DNA from: Halorubrum laminariae
Lineage (GTDB): Archaea > Halobacteriota > Halobacteria > Halobacteriales > Haloferacaceae
Assembly: GCF_024494655.1 (NCBI RefSeq)
Contig: NZ_JANHDL010000016.1
Span: forward strand, 1 to 35,093
Direction of reading: 5' to 3'
DNA length: 35,093 bases
Part shown: positions 1 through 8,702 of the stretch, in pieces
Numbering within the stretch: position 1 is the stretch's first letter
Layout: each line of letters opens with the position of its first letter
Position numbers and translations under genes: made by a program
Notes under the pieces: generated by a model
What the model was told of the DNA's origin: nothing
The model's input: the letters and a program-made list of their open reading frames with translations, nothing else
Database searches by the model: none

Positions 1-55
1 CGCGCGATCTCGCGGTTGATTCAGCCGCACAATCCCGGAAGCATCGACCATAGAT

Positions 56-92
56 CGTTCAGTACAGGGGACTCAAAGAGCGTTCAGTACAG
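56..92. repeat. 12-bp direct repeat pair
   Basis: CGTTCAGTACAG occurs at 56-67 and again at 81-92, 25 bp apart. It lies downstream of the lipoprotein gene, which ends at 123 on the minus strand. No function can be assigned. It may be a remnant of an insertion or a short duplication. Confidence 0.5.
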
Positions 93-122
93 AAGGAATA
101 CCTAGTGCTTCACAGTCAGATT

Positions 123-584
123 TCAGTTCTCATTCACCGTGATCGTATATTCGTAGTCTTGTGAATTCCGATCGCCGATTGTTTCCATAACGTTGAAACC
201 GTATTCGTAAGCGCCAGTTTTGGCATCTGGGGCGACGTGAACTGTCACGTGTAGCGTCACACGAGTACAATCGTCCCAAACATAAAATGGCGGACAGGAG
301 TCGGCTTGAGAATCTATCGATGGTGTGAAATCGATATCTCCAAATCTTACGGGCGCATCAGTAGACCCACATTTGTACAACCGCGAGTCGAACGAGAATG
401 CTGTGATGCCGTCTACCTGTATCTCGAAAGTGTCCGAGTCACCCGGTGCAAGTTCTAATTCGTCTACTTGGACATTCGGTGGCCAGTTACCCTCTCCCGA
501 ACAAGACGGACCGCTCCCAAGGCATCCGCCCAAAACTACGGATGCCGTGGGTACGGTTCCGGCGAGGAATTGGCGTCTTTTCAT
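123..584 (-). CDS. Tat-exported lipoprotein, function unknown
   Basis: This 153-aa protein begins with KRRQFLAG, a haloarchaeal twin-arginine signal, followed by a lipobox around VVLGGCLG (Cys about residue 21). It should therefore be exported folded and anchored to the outer face of the membrane by lipid. The mature part is acidic and rich in beta-prone segments, with several cysteines (CSGEG, YKCGS, DSCPP, DDCTR) that could form disulfides. I recognise no domain; an immunoglobulin- or cupredoxin-like sandwich is possible but unproven. It stands alone, with no gene of the same strand close upstream. Confidence 0.75.
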   Translation of the reverse strand: MKRRQFLAGTVPTASVVLGGCLGSGPSCSGEGNWPPNVQVDELELAPGDSDTFEIQVDGITAFSFDSRLYKCGSTDAPVRFGDIDFTPSIDSQADSCPPFYVWDDCTRVTLHVTVHVAPDAKTGAYEYGFNVMETIGDRNSQDYEYTITVNEN

Positions 585-1040
585 TAGAACAGGATGACTT
601 GACTGAGAATAAGTGTTTTCGGGTGAGATAGTATTTCAAAACGGGCAGGTACTCTATGACTGTACTCAGTAAGCACTCTTCAGCGAACAGCTGTTCCGTG
701 CGAAAATCTGTCTGAAAAATAGAGTTTCAACAGAGTCAGCGGGTTTATTCACTGGTGAGCAGGGGTGCGCAAGAGCACTCTGTTTGGGGATGGTCAGCGT
801 CGAACCTGTGCATTATTCCCTATCTTCGCAACACGTCACACCCGCTGGAAGTTCACAGTTTCGGAGGATAGCCCAGTTTCAGATCGAATTAACATCACTT
901 CGTGGTTCTTCTCACCGACCAGTCCTGATTTGGATCCTTACCGATCGCATCTACTGGGCGGACGTGCGAAATTGCGTAGATTCTGCCGCTCCTGATTAGG
1001 GTTGTCACTCCCAAACGGCGGACTCAGGGGGATCAGCCGG
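585..1040. other. gene-poor stretch before the transposase
   Basis: No convincing coding region is visible; the open frames have no recognisable domain or haloarchaeal protein composition. It contains one isolated copy of a transposon-end sequence at 721-737. GGTTGTC at 1000-1006 could belong to an end of the neighbouring insertion sequence, but this is not established. Confidence 0.5.
721..737. repeat. solo transposon-end-like sequence
   Basis: AGAGTTTCAACAGAGTC closely resembles the right terminal repeat at 20226-20242 (AGGATTTCAACAGAGCC), matching at 14 of 17 positions. It is oriented as a right-hand end. No partner left end is visible to its left in the window, so it is either the edge of an element that starts outside or a remnant. 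Confidence 0.5.
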
Positions 1041-2627
1041 TTAGTCGTGTGGAATCAACGACGAGGCAACGAGCTCAACACACTCACCCGCAGTAATCAC
1101 AGGTGCGTAGTCCATCTCACCTCCCACACTCGCTTTCAGCAGGAAGTCGGTGAGCCGCCAGATATTGTACAAGAGGACCGCGAAAACGAAGTAGAACAAA
1201 CGAATGCGGTAGTCTTTCGAGGAGGTCTTCGCGAGAAAATCACCTTTGATCGATTTGTACTCACTCTCGATCTGCCACCGGCGGCTGTAGCGCTGACAGA
1301 ATGTCTCGGCTTCCTCAGGACCGACTCGTAGATTCGTCGCGAAGACGGCCGTTCCCTCCCCACTCGTCGACGGCACGTACAGGAGCCGCATTGGATGCGA
1401 TCCAGATTCTACATGGATAGAAGCCGACTCAACAGCCACCTCTTGGTCGTCTCCCTCCATTTGTTCGAGCACATCCCGTTCGGAGCTTGAGACTCGCTTC
1501 GGAATGAGGTAGTTCACATCGAGGTTTGAGAGTGTCTGGAACACTTGTATCGAGTCAAACTCTCGATCACACAGCACCGTCTCGATCGGAACTTGTTCTT
1601 TCGCTCGTCGAACGAGCCGTCGCACAGTACGATGGATCTGATTCGACGGGTTCTCATCCCACTCGGAACTCTCACGGACCGGCTCAACCGCCAGAACGAG
1701 CGGGATGTTCTGCCCGATGATCGAGAGGGTTGCGAATTTGAATGCTCGACCGTCTCTGTCCTTGGTCCCGCTGACCATCGGCATTCCTTCGACCTCTCCG
1801 TAATAGGGAATAGTCGTGATATCGATTGCAGCGGTGACCGGCCTTCGAAAGGATGCTTCCGAGGCGATCACGGAGAGCAAGCGATCCGTTGTCTCGTTGA
1901 ATCCGTTCACGAGTTCTTCGGGATCGAACTGCTTGACGGCGCGGAGGTGGGTATCACCATGGGGGCTGTACTCTTCGCCATGGCGATATTGGAAGCGAGT
2001 CGCTCCCTGCGCAGTTCCACAGTGGACCATCCCCATGAACGTCTGTAGCTCAAAGAATTGTGTGTCCTCGTACGAGGCGTTCGACGCCCGACCAGAGTCG
2101 AAGTGACCGAAGGCGTGATCACGCGCGAGGCGCGTTGTCTGGATGATCTCCTCCTGTGAGAAGGATTTGTCTTCTACTGGATCTGCGGCTTCTTGCTCAT
2201 CGTCGACGATCTCTGCCTTAGGCCGCACCTCCGGCGCTGAGATGTCGCGATCGTGGACTTCCTTGATGACGTAGTGGGCGGCTGTGGTGACGAACTCCCG
2301 GGTCGCCTCGTCGAACCGGTTACGCCAGGTCCGCGAGAGCACCGATTCGTCGGGGATTTTCTCCAAGTCGAAGACAACTGCGAGTTCGGGATACTGGGCG
2401 AGCGAACGGTAGCTTTCGCCAGTGAGTTCGCGGTAGAGTAACAAGCGTACCATCCCCTCGAACGAGTGCGGTGCTGGATGCCACTCTGGGTAGCCGTCAT
2501 TGAGCGAATCGAACGGCCCCTCCAGAGTTCGAAGAGCCGTGCAGAGGGACTGATCGGCTTTGAGTGCCTCTGTGAGTGTCAACCCGACAAGGTAGGCGTC
2601 GGTCAATCGGTGCTCCTGAGAAGTCAT
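1041..2627 (-). CDS. DDE transposase (IS4-like, haloarchaeal ISH type)
   Basis: This 528-aa protein should cut and move its insertion sequence with an RNase H-like DDE domain. Candidate catalytic residues are D269 in AAIDITTIPYYG, D354 in LCDREFDS, and E454 in RRWQIESEYKSIK, which fits the Y-R-E-K signature of IS4-type enzymes. The N-terminal 120 residues are helical and probably bind the DNA ends. Length and motifs appear intact, so it may be active. It is a distant relative of the second transposase at 33350-34969, which shares the same motif order. I could not define its terminal inverted repeats or target duplication with confidence. The exact ISfinder family is not assigned. Confidence 0.88.
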   Translation of the reverse strand: MTSQEHRLTDAYLVGLTLTEALKADQSLCTALRTLEGPFDSLNDGYPEWHPAPHSFEGMVRLLLYRELTGESYRSLAQYPELAVVFDLEKIPDESVLSRTWRNRFDEATREFVTTAAHYVIKEVHDRDISAPEVRPKAEIVDDEQEAADPVEDKSFSQEEIIQTTRLARDHAFGHFDSGRASNASYEDTQFFELQTFMGMVHCGTAQGATRFQYRHGEEYSPHGDTHLRAVKQFDPEELVNGFNETTDRLLSVIASEASFRRPVTAAIDITTIPYYGEVEGMPMVSGTKDRDGRAFKFATLSIIGQNIPLVLAVEPVRESSEWDENPSNQIHRTVRRLVRRAKEQVPIETVLCDREFDSIQVFQTLSNLDVNYLIPKRVSSSERDVLEQMEGDDQEVAVESASIHVESGSHPMRLLYVPSTSGEGTAVFATNLRVGPEEAETFCQRYSRRWQIESEYKSIKGDFLAKTSSKDYRIRLFYFVFAVLLYNIWRLTDFLLKASVGGEMDYAPVITAGECVELVASSLIPHD

Positions 2628-3031
2628 GTGAGCTATCCCATCAGCCAGTCACACAAGCGGCGCGATCCCATCCTCTTTGCGCAGGAACCGCTGCTGTTGA
2701 ATCGGTCAGCACAAACAAGTACTCTGTAAGTCTCGCAGCTACGCTTCGTTCACTCATAGCTAACACCTTCATTGATGATGACTCAATCATCCTGCTCGAC
2801 GTTGAGGGTGAGAAACTGGTCGGGAGATTCTGGAATCAACTATGCTGAGATAACTCGTGTGAGGACAACCAGCTTCTCAAGAAGAGGCGCGGCGTGAGTG
2901 GGAAAACTGGCATCTATAGCCCGTTAAATCGGTTTACAGAGTGCCATCTATCCAAACTGCACCGATTTTCTGATTCCGAATACCAACCGTATGCAATCGA
3001 AAAACCCCTCCTAAAGCGATCAGGCAGAGTT
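2628..3031. other. intergenic stretch between transposase and copB
   Basis: No credible gene is seen. A short hairpin (GATGAT-GACTCA-ATCATC) lies near 2774-2791. The segment probably includes the transposase promoter and the right end of its insertion sequence, then the 3' flank of the copper ATPase gene. Confidence 0.45.
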
Positions 3032-5314
3032 TCAGTCTGCAGTTTGGGTGCTAGTGGATGGTGTCACTCCTGGAAGCTCGGGGATGGATAGATCCACCCG
3101 GCGGAGCAGTTGCGCGTTGATGGCGACGATTACTGTACTCAACGACATCAGAAGCGCACCCACAGCGGGAGACAGCAGAATCCCGATCGGTGCCAACACG
3201 CCTGCTGCGAGCGGAATCGCGAACACGTTGTAGCCGGCGGCCCAGACGATGTTCTCCTGCATCTTCCGGTAGCTCGCCTTACTGAGTTTCACGAGTCGCA
3301 CTACATCCATCGGGTTGTTCTGCACGAGAATGACATCCGCCGACTGGACGGCGACGTCGGTGCCGCTCCCGATGGCGATCCCGACGTCGGCTCGCGTCAG
3401 CGCCGGCGCATCGTTTACACCGTCACCAACCATCCCCACGAGCTTCCCCTGGTCTTGGAGTTCCTGGACTTTCTCGTCTTTGTCTTCGGGGAGGACCTCG
3501 GCGAACACCGTGTCGATGCCCAGTTCGTCAGCGACAGCGTTGGCGACGTCCTGGGAGTCGCCAGTCAGCATCGCCACTTCGATTCCCAGATCGTGGAGGG
3601 CGTCGACGACGCGGAAACTCTCTTCACGGATTACGTCGGCCATCGCGAACGCGGCGATCAACTCACTGTCACGAACGAGATACACCACCGTTTGAGCGTT
3701 CTGTCCCGCCTCGTCAGCGAAGCGCTGGAGATGGGCGGGGATCTCGCTATCGAGCTGGGTCAACAGGTTCGGCCCACCGACGTACACCTCGTTTCCATCG
3801 ACGTTTGCGCGAACCCCTCGCCCTTTGATCGCCTCGAAGGCGGTCGCGTCGGGAGTAGTTAGGTCTCGCTCGTCGGCGGCCTCGCGAATCGCTCGCGCGA
3901 TCATGTGTTCGGAGTCACTCTCGACGGCTGCCGCCAGCCCGAGCGCGTCGTCCTCGTCGACGCCGTTGACGGTCGCCATATCCACGACGCCGTGTTCGCC
4001 CTCGGTAAGCGTCCCTGTCTTGTCGAAGATGATCGCGTCCAGATTCCGTGCGTCTTCCATCGCGATGCGGTCGCGAACGAGCATCCCGTTGCGAGCGGCG
4101 AGCGACGTGTTGATCGCGACGACCAGCGGAATGGCGAGCCCGAGGGCGTGCGGGCAGGCGATGACGAGCACCGTCACGACTCGCTCGATGACGGTCGCGT
4201 CGAACGAGACCGCGACGGTCCACGCAATCGCCGTCACGACTGCCGCCCCGAGCGCGACGTAGAACAGCCAGCCTGCCGCCCGGTCGGCCAGTACCTGCGT
4301 CTTGGACTTGCTCTGCTGGGCTTCCTCGACGAGACGCATGATGCCCGCCAGCGTCGTCTCCTCGCCCGTCGCGCCAACACGGACGCGGAGACTACCATCG
4401 CCGTTGATGGTGCCGCCGATGACCTCGTCGCCAGGCTCCTTCGAGACGGGCTTGGACTCGCCAGTGATCATCGACTCGTTGACGTCCGAATCACCTTCCT
4501 CGACGGTGCCGTCAGCAGGGACACTTGCGCCCGGCCGGACGAGCACGAGATCGCCTTCCGAGAGCTCCCTGACGGGAACCTCCTCGGTTTCTCCGTCGTC
4601 GGTAATACGCTCGGCGGTGTCTGGCATCAGTTTCGCCAGTTCGTCGACCGCGCTGGAGGCCCGCCGGACCGACCGCATCTCGATCCAGTGGCCCAGCAGC
4701 ATGATGTCGATCAGCGTGACGAGTTCCCAGAAAAACGCAGACTGCGTCGGGAAGACCACGCTCGCGAGACTGTAGACGAACGCGACGGTGATCGCCATCG
4801 AGATCAACGTCATCATCCCCGGCGACCGGTCTTTCAGCTCCGGCACCGCCATCTGGAGGAACGGCATCCCACCGTACGCGAAGACGATGACCGCGAAGAC
4901 GGGGTTGATCCACTCGCTGCCCGGGAACGCGGGGACGGAGAACCCGAGCCACTCCTGCAGCATTTCGCTGTATAGCAGGACTGGGATCGACAGGAGCGTC
5001 GAGACGAAGAAGCGCCGGCGGAACATCTGCTCGTGGCCCTCGTGCATCCCGCCATGCCCCTCACCGTGGCCCTCATGGGAACCGTGGTCGTGTCCTTCGC
5101 CCTCGTGTCCAGCGTGCTCGTGCTGCTCGTCGAGCACCGTCTCACTCTCCGCAGCAGGGTGTGCCTCTTCTTCCAGTAGCTCCTGTTCTACCCGCTGCTC
5201 GTCCGACTCGGCGTCCGATTCATCCTGCTCGCCGTGTTCGTGCTGGTGACTGCTGTCGTCCTGCTGGTGTTCCCCTCCAGGGGGATTCTCATTTGTATCT
5301 TTGTGGTCGTCCAT
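3032..5314 (-). CDS. copB: CopB-type Cu/Ag P1B-3 ATPase with His-rich N-terminus
   Basis: This 760-aa membrane pump uses ATP to export Cu or Ag ions. I place the start at the ATG at 5314, which opens [10 protein letters not shown]; the longer frame (to 5410) adds 32 residues without family character. Residues 1-100 are rich in His and acid ([15 protein letters not shown]), as in CopB, and there is no HMA domain. Further features are TGES in the actuator domain, the transport motif CPH at 387-389, the phosphorylated D431 in DKTGT, a nucleotide domain containing SEHMIARAI (Met where most family members have Pro), GDGVNDAP, and a final helix with [15 protein letters not shown] together with the His-rich tail defines the P1B-3 class. 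The HMA chaperone gene is immediately upstream, so the two probably share a transcript. Confidence 0.93.
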   Translation of the reverse strand: MDDHKDTNENPPGGEHQQDDSSHQHEHGEQDESDAESDEQRVEQELLEEEAHPAAESETVLDEQHEHAGHEGEGHDHGSHEGHGEGHGGMHEGHEQMFRRRFFVSTLLSIPVLLYSEMLQEWLGFSVPAFPGSEWINPVFAVIVFAYGGMPFLQMAVPELKDRSPGMMTLISMAITVAFVYSLASVVFPTQSAFFWELVTLIDIMLLGHWIEMRSVRRASSAVDELAKLMPDTAERITDDGETEEVPVRELSEGDLVLVRPGASVPADGTVEEGDSDVNESMITGESKPVSKEPGDEVIGGTINGDGSLRVRVGATGEETTLAGIMRLVEEAQQSKSKTQVLADRAAGWLFYVALGAAVVTAIAWTVAVSFDATVIERVVTVLVIACPHALGLAIPLVVAINTSLAARNGMLVRDRIAMEDARNLDAIIFDKTGTLTEGEHGVVDMATVNGVDEDDALGLAAAVESDSEHMIARAIREAADERDLTTPDATAFEAIKGRGVRANVDGNEVYVGGPNLLTQLDSEIPAHLQRFADEAGQNAQTVVYLVRDSELIAAFAMADVIREESFRVVDALHDLGIEVAMLTGDSQDVANAVADELGIDTVFAEVLPEDKDEKVQELQDQGKLVGMVGDGVNDAPALTRADVGIAIGSGTDVAVQSADVILVQNNPMDVVRLVKLSKASYRKMQENIVWAAGYNVFAIPLAAGVLAPIGILLSPAVGALLMSLSTVIVAINAQLLRRVDLSIPELPGVTPSTSTQTAD

Positions 5315-5404
5315 AGCCCATATTCTCTGTAGAGGTGGATCCGCTGGCCCCCTGAATCTTCCCCACTGAAACTGTACAGCAGGACCAGCGTAGCGAAGCT
5401 TCAA

Positions 5405-5426
5405 AGACAACGGTTGGCCGTTGTCT
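5405..5426. promoter_or_regulatory. 9-bp perfect hairpin between chaperone and copB
   Basis: AGACAACGG at 5405-5413 and CCGTTGTCT at 5418-5426 form a perfect 9-bp stem with a 4-nt loop. In transcription order it lies about 20 nt after the chaperone stop codon and about 90 nt before the copB ATG. It could be an RNA processing or partial termination site, or a protein-binding palindrome for copB. Confidence 0.5.
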
Positions 5427-5446
5427 CGGAGTGGTCCGCGCGATTC

Positions 5447-5644
5447 TCAGGCGTAAGCGGTGTACCCGGCGTCTTCGACGGCCTCCACGAGAGCTGTGAC
5501 ATTTGCCTCACCATCGACGCTCGCCTGTTCGCTCTCCCTGTCGACGGTCACGTCAGTCACGCCGGATACCTCTTCGAGGGCCTCTTCGACCGTCTGCTCA
5601 CAGTGACCGCACGTCATGCCTTCCACGATGATCGTCGTCGTCAT
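5447..5644 (-). CDS. copZ: HMA-domain copper chaperone (CopZ-like)
   Basis: A 65-aa single heavy-metal-associated domain (beta-alpha-beta-beta-alpha-beta). The motif GMTCGHC at about residues 9-15 gives the two Cys ligands that carry Cu(I). The start chosen is MTTTIIVEGM at 5644; the four-residue extension to 5656 has no support. It lies just upstream of copB on the same strand, so it should buffer or deliver copper to that pump or to a regulator. It is closely similar to the HMA protein at 12127 (shared CEQTVEEALEEV), which suggests duplication. A palindrome 72-85 nt upstream may control it. Confidence 0.9.
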   Translation of the reverse strand: MTTTIIVEGMTCGHCEQTVEEALEEVSGVTDVTVDRESEQASVDGEANVTALVEAVEDAGYTAYA

Positions 5645-5715
5645 ACAGGGATACACACGGCCTCCTCTCTTTAGCGGATTTCCCCTTCGATCATACTGAT
5701 ATCGTGGGGCTCAAA

Positions 5716-5729
5716 CTTTAGATTCAAAG
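5716..5729. promoter_or_regulatory. candidate copper operator upstream of copZ-copB
   Basis: On the minus strand this reads CTTTGAATCTAAAG, an imperfect palindrome of the same form as TTTGGAATCCAAA upstream of copA (13057-13069). It is 72-85 nt before the chaperone start, almost the same spacing as at copA (75-87 nt). The assignment as an operator is inference. Confidence 0.45.
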
Positions 5730-5790
5730 TGATACCTGCGGCCGTAACGAACTAGACATCGGATGCGCCAGGTGTCAATAGCGAGGTGGC

Positions 5791-6186
5791 TCAAGTATCG
5801 TTGTGACGCTCTCTGTACGTCTTCGCCGCTAAAAAGACATAGAGTGCGCCGATAGCCCGAATGCCCAAGCGGAATCGCTCGTTCCATTCTATCGACTCTG
5901 GACGCTCGTACAGGAACGCGGTGGCAAATCTCTGATACAGGTCGGGAAATAAGAGGACTATCGCACCGAACACGCCGGTAAGATTCATCAGCAATGCGTA
6001 TGCTCGCCCGTTAAAGAGTGAAAGCGCAGCTATCAGAACACCCTCCGACCGGACTGCTGGACGTATCCACCCTCTCACTGTTCCCTCGTCTGGATTCGAA
6101 ATGGCGAGTTTCTCGAAGAGCTCGACGATTTCGTCCGGGAACAGCGCTGAGATAGCGCCGAGGACACCGACGAGTGTTCGAATCAT
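5791..6186 (-). CDS. small membrane protein, unknown function
   Basis: A 131-aa protein with three or four likely membrane segments, beginning MIRTLVGVLGAIS (about residues 2-16), then a central segment near FNGRAYALLMNLTGVFGAIVLLFP and a last one near GIRAIGALYVFLA. The start at 6186 is favoured because GTTATATCC, a good TATA box, sits 22-30 nt upstream on this strand (6208-6216), giving a leaderless transcript. I do not recognise the family. It is probably its own transcription unit. Confidence 0.68.
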   Translation of the reverse strand: MIRTLVGVLGAISALFPDEIVELFEKLAISNPDEGTVRGWIRPAVRSEGVLIAALSLFNGRAYALLMNLTGVFGAIVLLFPDLYQRFATAFLYERPESIEWNERFRLGIRAIGALYVFLAAKTYRERHNDT

Positions 6187-6207
6187 ACGATATGGTACGA
6201 CCGATAT

Positions 6208-6216
6208 GGATATAAC
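6208..6216 (-). promoter_or_regulatory. TATA box for the 5791-6186 gene
   Basis: GTTATATCC on the minus strand, 22-30 nt before the ATG at 6186. This is the distance expected for a leaderless archaeal transcript. Confidence 0.5.
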
Positions 6217-6323
6217 TCCCACTGCGACGCTACACTATCGAGAACGAGGGGAGTCCGAACAGTAGCGGCTTCGAACCGGGCACGACGCGCAGAGGCCGCT
6301 TGTCGAATGGGCGTCCTGAATCC

Positions 6324-6599
6324 TTATGGATTCGGGGCATACAGGGCGTAGAGGATAGACAGCATCCCGGCTGCGGTGACGAGTGCTGCGACGAATCCTG
6401 CTTCGAAGATCGACACCTGGAGGAGTTCGAAGAGGACGCCTTCAAGGAGGCCGCCAAGCCCGACCAATGCGAAGCCGGCGGCGACGTACAGGAGTAACTG
6501 CGTGTGATGTCGTTGGTACCCGCGATAGGCCTGATATGCGATGACCAGTGCTAACGCGGTCGTGAACAGTTTGCCGATGACGAATAGCGTGTGGTCCAT
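6324..6599 (-). CDS. three-helix membrane protein paired with a regulator (DUF7521-like)
   Basis: A 91-aa protein made almost entirely of three hydrophobic helices (about residues 4-22, 33-58 and 63-87), with a short basic loop YQAYRGYQRHH on one side. The start lies 3 nt after the stop of the winged-helix gene at 6603, so the two form an operon. In haloarchaea a small membrane protein of this shape commonly follows this type of regulator (DUF7521, from memory). The pair may work as a sensor or anchor plus regulator; this is inferred from context only. Confidence 0.75.
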   Translation of the reverse strand: MDHTLFVIGKLFTTALALVIAYQAYRGYQRHHTQLLLYVAAGFALVGLGGLLEGVLFELLQVSIFEAGFVAALVTAAGMLSILYALYAPNP

Positions 6600-6602
6600 G
6601 AT

Positions 6603-6953
6603 TCAGTCTCCCCGCATTTCCTCGAAGATGGTCGTAATCCGGTCGGCGGGGTCAGGCTGGATGTCGATGTTGACGTCGAAGCCCTCCGCCTGCAGGAGGA
6701 TTTCGATGCGTTCGAGGCGCGCCTCATACTCGCTGTAGTGCCGTCCCCCGGGGTCGACGTGCGTATACTCCTCGAGGAGGCCCTGCTCGACGAGGCGGGT
6801 GACACGGCGCGAGACGGTCGGGCGTGACATGTCACATTCCTCGCTGAGCTCCTTCGCAGACAGGCGGTCGGTCTTCGTCGCCACGAGGATGTCGCGGGCG
6901 TACTCGTCGTCGAGTGTCGCGAAGATTTCCGACGGGTCGGCCTCCTCAGTCAC
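6603..6953 (-). CDS. winged-helix transcription regulator (ArsR-like)
   Basis: This 116-aa protein starts with GTG (6951-6953). Residues 5-75 form a winged helix: the recognition helix lies around SAKELSEECDMSRPTVSRRV and the wing around EEYTHVDPGGRHYSEY. The C-terminal part (about 80-116) could dimerise. A TATA box 25 nt upstream (6978-6984) supports a leaderless start at this GTG. It is divergent from the DoxX-SHOCT operon that starts at 7068, so it may control that operon as well as its own. There is no Cys or His cluster to suggest direct metal sensing. Confidence 0.85.
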   Translation of the reverse strand: MTEEADPSEIFATLDDEYARDILVATKTDRLSAKELSEECDMSRPTVSRRVTRLVEQGLLEEYTHVDPGGRHYSEYEARLERIEILLQAEGFDVNIDIQPDPADRITTIFEEMRGD

Positions 6954-6977
6954 ACGTCTCTACTCGCGACAGGAGCG

Positions 6978-6984
6978 TAATATA
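6978..6984 (-). promoter_or_regulatory. TATA box of the winged-helix gene
   Basis: TATATTA on the minus strand, 25-31 nt before the GTG at 6953, consistent with a leaderless mRNA. It shares a 114-bp intergenic region with the divergent doxX promoter. Confidence 0.5.
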
Positions 6985-7021
6985 GCCCGCCGATTTTCTG
7001 ACCCAGAACGCCGGCTCGCCG

Positions 7022-7028
7022 TTATATC
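7022..7028 (+). promoter_or_regulatory. TATA box of the DoxX-SHOCT operon
   Basis: TTATATC lies about 40 nt upstream of the ATG at 7068. Transcription would start near 7050, leaving a short leader that contains the Shine-Dalgarno-like GAAGGTG before the start codon. Confidence 0.4.
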
Positions 7029-7067
7029 GTCTCTGCCTCCGTACTGATAGTTGAAGGTGCAATAACT

Positions 7068-7628
7068 ATGTCCACACTCGACTCCGGCATGAATCAGCTC
7101 GAGAGCAGAGTCGGCGGTCTGACCGTCGGCGGGAAAGTTCACAGTCTCAGTGCGTGGTTCGTGCTCGCGCTCCGTCTCATGATGGGCTACGCGTTCGCGT
7201 ACTCCGGGTTCACGAAGATCACCGGCGAGTTCGCCGCGGGCGGTTACCTCACGAACGTCGCGGCGACGAACGGCAACCCGCTCGCGGGGATGTTCGCGTG
7301 GATGGGGAGTACGCCGTGGTTCGTCGAGTTCGCGAACGTCGCCGTCCCGTGGGGCGAGCTGTTCATCGGCCTCGGCCTGCTCGTCGGCGCGTTCGTCCGC
7401 CTCGCGGCGTTCTTCGGCGCGCTCATGATGCTCATGTTCTACTTCGGGAACTGGGACATGAGCCACGGGTTCATCAACGGGGACTTCGCGTACATGCTCG
7501 TGTTCCTCGCGGTCGCCGCGTTCGCCGCGGGCCGCATCCTGGGCCTCGACCAGTACATCGAGAACTACGACGTCGGTGGCGAGACGCTCGTTGAGCGCTA
7601 CCCCGCCCTCGAATACATCCTCGGCTAA
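7068..7628 (+). CDS. DoxX-family membrane protein
   Basis: This 186-aa protein belongs to the DoxX/DoxD-like group, four-helix membrane proteins linked to quinone or thiosulfate redox chemistry and oxidative stress. Four helices are visible from about residue 28 to 165. The core LRLMMGYAFAYSGFTKI with the following NVAVPWGELFIGLGLLVGAFVR segment is typical of the family. Codon use is strongly biased to GCG/TTC and differs from neighbouring genes, which hints at separate acquisition. The downstream SHOCT gene follows after 30 nt. A paralogous DoxX is at 20553. Confidence 0.88.
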   Translation: MSTLDSGMNQLESRVGGLTVGGKVHSLSAWFVLALRLMMGYAFAYSGFTKITGEFAAGGYLTNVAATNGNPLAGMFAWMGSTPWFVEFANVAVPWGELFIGLGLLVGAFVRLAAFFGALMMLMFYFGNWDMSHGFINGDFAYMLVFLAVAAFAAGRILGLDQYIENYDVGGETLVERYPALEYILG

Positions 7629-7658
7629 CCACGCCGAACTCTCTTCAGGAGTACAATA

Positions 7659-8057
7659 ATGCAAAATCCAATTCAAGCACGCGGGATTCGTTCTCTGGGA
7701 CTCATCGTCATCGGAGCACTGACGCTAGCCGTCATCATTGGAATGACTCTGACGCACGCTGCTGTTCCAGATACAGTGATGTGGGACTGGCATGACGGGA
7801 TGTGGAATGATGGTCACATGGCCGGGTGGGGAATATGGAGCTGGGGGATGATGTTGATCGGTTTGCTGTGGATGGCACTTCTGATCGCCCTTCCCGTCTA
7901 CATCGTCTACTGGCTGACAACGCGGTCGCCATCGGACGGCCCCACCGAGGATAGCGCACTCGCTGTCCTCCAGGAACGGTACGCTCGCGGCGAAATCGAC
8001 GACGAGGAGTTCGAACGCCGGCGCGCCCGACTCACGCCTGACGGCGGCCGTTACTGA
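7659..8057 (+). CDS. membrane protein with C-terminal SHOCT domain
   Basis: A 132-aa protein with a hydrophobic N-terminal helix (about 11-31), a Trp/Met/His-rich exposed loop (WDWHDGMWNDGHMAGWG), a second helix (about 66-88), and a SHOCT module at about 100-126 (LQERYARGEIDDEEFERRRARL). SHOCT is a short two-helix oligomerisation domain often tethered to a membrane segment. The loop could bind copper through Met and His, but this is inference. AGGAG at 7647-7651, 7 nt before the ATG, supports the start. It is probably co-transcribed with doxX. Confidence 0.85.
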   Translation: MQNPIQARGIRSLGLIVIGALTLAVIIGMTLTHAAVPDTVMWDWHDGMWNDGHMAGWGIWSWGMMLIGLLWMALLIALPVYIVYWLTTRSPSDGPTEDSALAVLQERYARGEIDDEEFERRRARLTPDGGRY

Positions 8058-8068
8058 CTGTTCTTCCC

Positions 8069-8518
8069 CTATTCGTCGACTTCCGTCTTCACGACGGTCG
8101 CTGGGCGGGTCGTCAATCGAAGGACGCGGTCGGTCACGCTTCCGAGCAAGGCCCGGTATTCTTCCGGCCGGTGTTTCGTTCCAAGTACAAGTAGATCCAT
8201 ATCTTCGGCATCAGCATACCGTACAATCGTCTCAGCCGGTCGGCCGTGCTCAATTGCTTTGACAACATTGACACCGACCTCCTTCGCTTTATATTGGATG
8301 TCTGCGATTGTTTCCGTTCCAAGTTCTTCGAGGCCATGTTCTGGGCCTTCGGCTTCATCAACGTACTCGTCACCGCTGTATGCTGTTACGACGTCCTCAT
8401 CGACTACATACAGAACATGAAGATCGGCATTATGGGCCTCTGCTAGCGCGATAGCATGGGATTCAGCTTCCTCAGAAGCAACTGTCCCGTCAGTCGAGAG
8501 CAAAACCGTATCGTACAT
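8069..8518 (-). CDS. universal stress protein (UspA family)
   Basis: This 149-aa cytoplasmic protein has a Rossmann-like fold. The start MYDTVLLSTDGT gives the first strand and nucleotide loop. GTKHRPEEYRALLGSVTDRVLR near 114-135 matches the G-x2-G-x9-G-S/T ATP-binding pattern, with His in place of the second Gly. USPs bind ATP and help cells through stress. A clear TATA box 23-33 nt upstream (8541-8551) indicates a leaderless message. It is convergent with the SHOCT gene (12-nt gap). Confidence 0.93.
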   Translation of the reverse strand: MYDTVLLSTDGTVASEEAESHAIALAEAHNADLHVLYVVDEDVVTAYSGDEYVDEAEGPEHGLEELGTETIADIQYKAKEVGVNVVKAIEHGRPAETIVRYADAEDMDLLVLGTKHRPEEYRALLGSVTDRVLRLTTRPATVVKTEVDE

Positions 8519-8540
8519 TTCTCTTTACTTATTGAGACTA

Positions 8541-8551
8541 GATTATAAAAG
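8541..8551 (-). promoter_or_regulatory. TATA box of the UspA gene
   Basis: GATTATAAAAG on the plus strand reads CTTTTATAATC on the coding strand, 23-33 nt upstream of the ATG at 8518. It is one of the clearest TATA elements in the window. Confidence 0.6.
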
Positions 8552-8702
8552 CCAGCGCTCTTGGATAGTGGCGTAGCTGGTAACACTTTTTGTAACTTCA
8601 CAAAGTTTGGAGATTGTCGTCTCTCACGGTTGAAGAGTGGAGGATTTCTATGACGACCAGCTGATGCTAAGCTATTTCCTGTTATGAGTCGTACTGATTA
8701 GC

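Noticed and set aside
2774..2791. Small hairpin GATGAT-GACTCA-ATCATC as a terminator or operator
   Set aside because: The stem is only 6 bp, with no U-run or adjacent gene end that would explain it.
1000..2870. GGTTGTC / GACAACC as terminal repeats of the first insertion sequence
   Set aside because: The match is only 7 bp, and no target-site duplication flanks it. Another weak pairing (1029 with 2670) is equally plausible, so I did not set ends.
3110..4975. Long plus-strand open frames opposite copB (and similar ones opposite aconitase, CopA and the CPG ATPase)
   Set aside because: They mirror strong coding regions on the other strand in a high-GC genome and show no domain of their own.
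6960..7676. A 238-codon minus-strand frame opposite doxX
   Set aside because: It is dominated by Arg/Glu/His repeats typical of antisense high-GC frames; the plus strand has a clear DoxX family protein.
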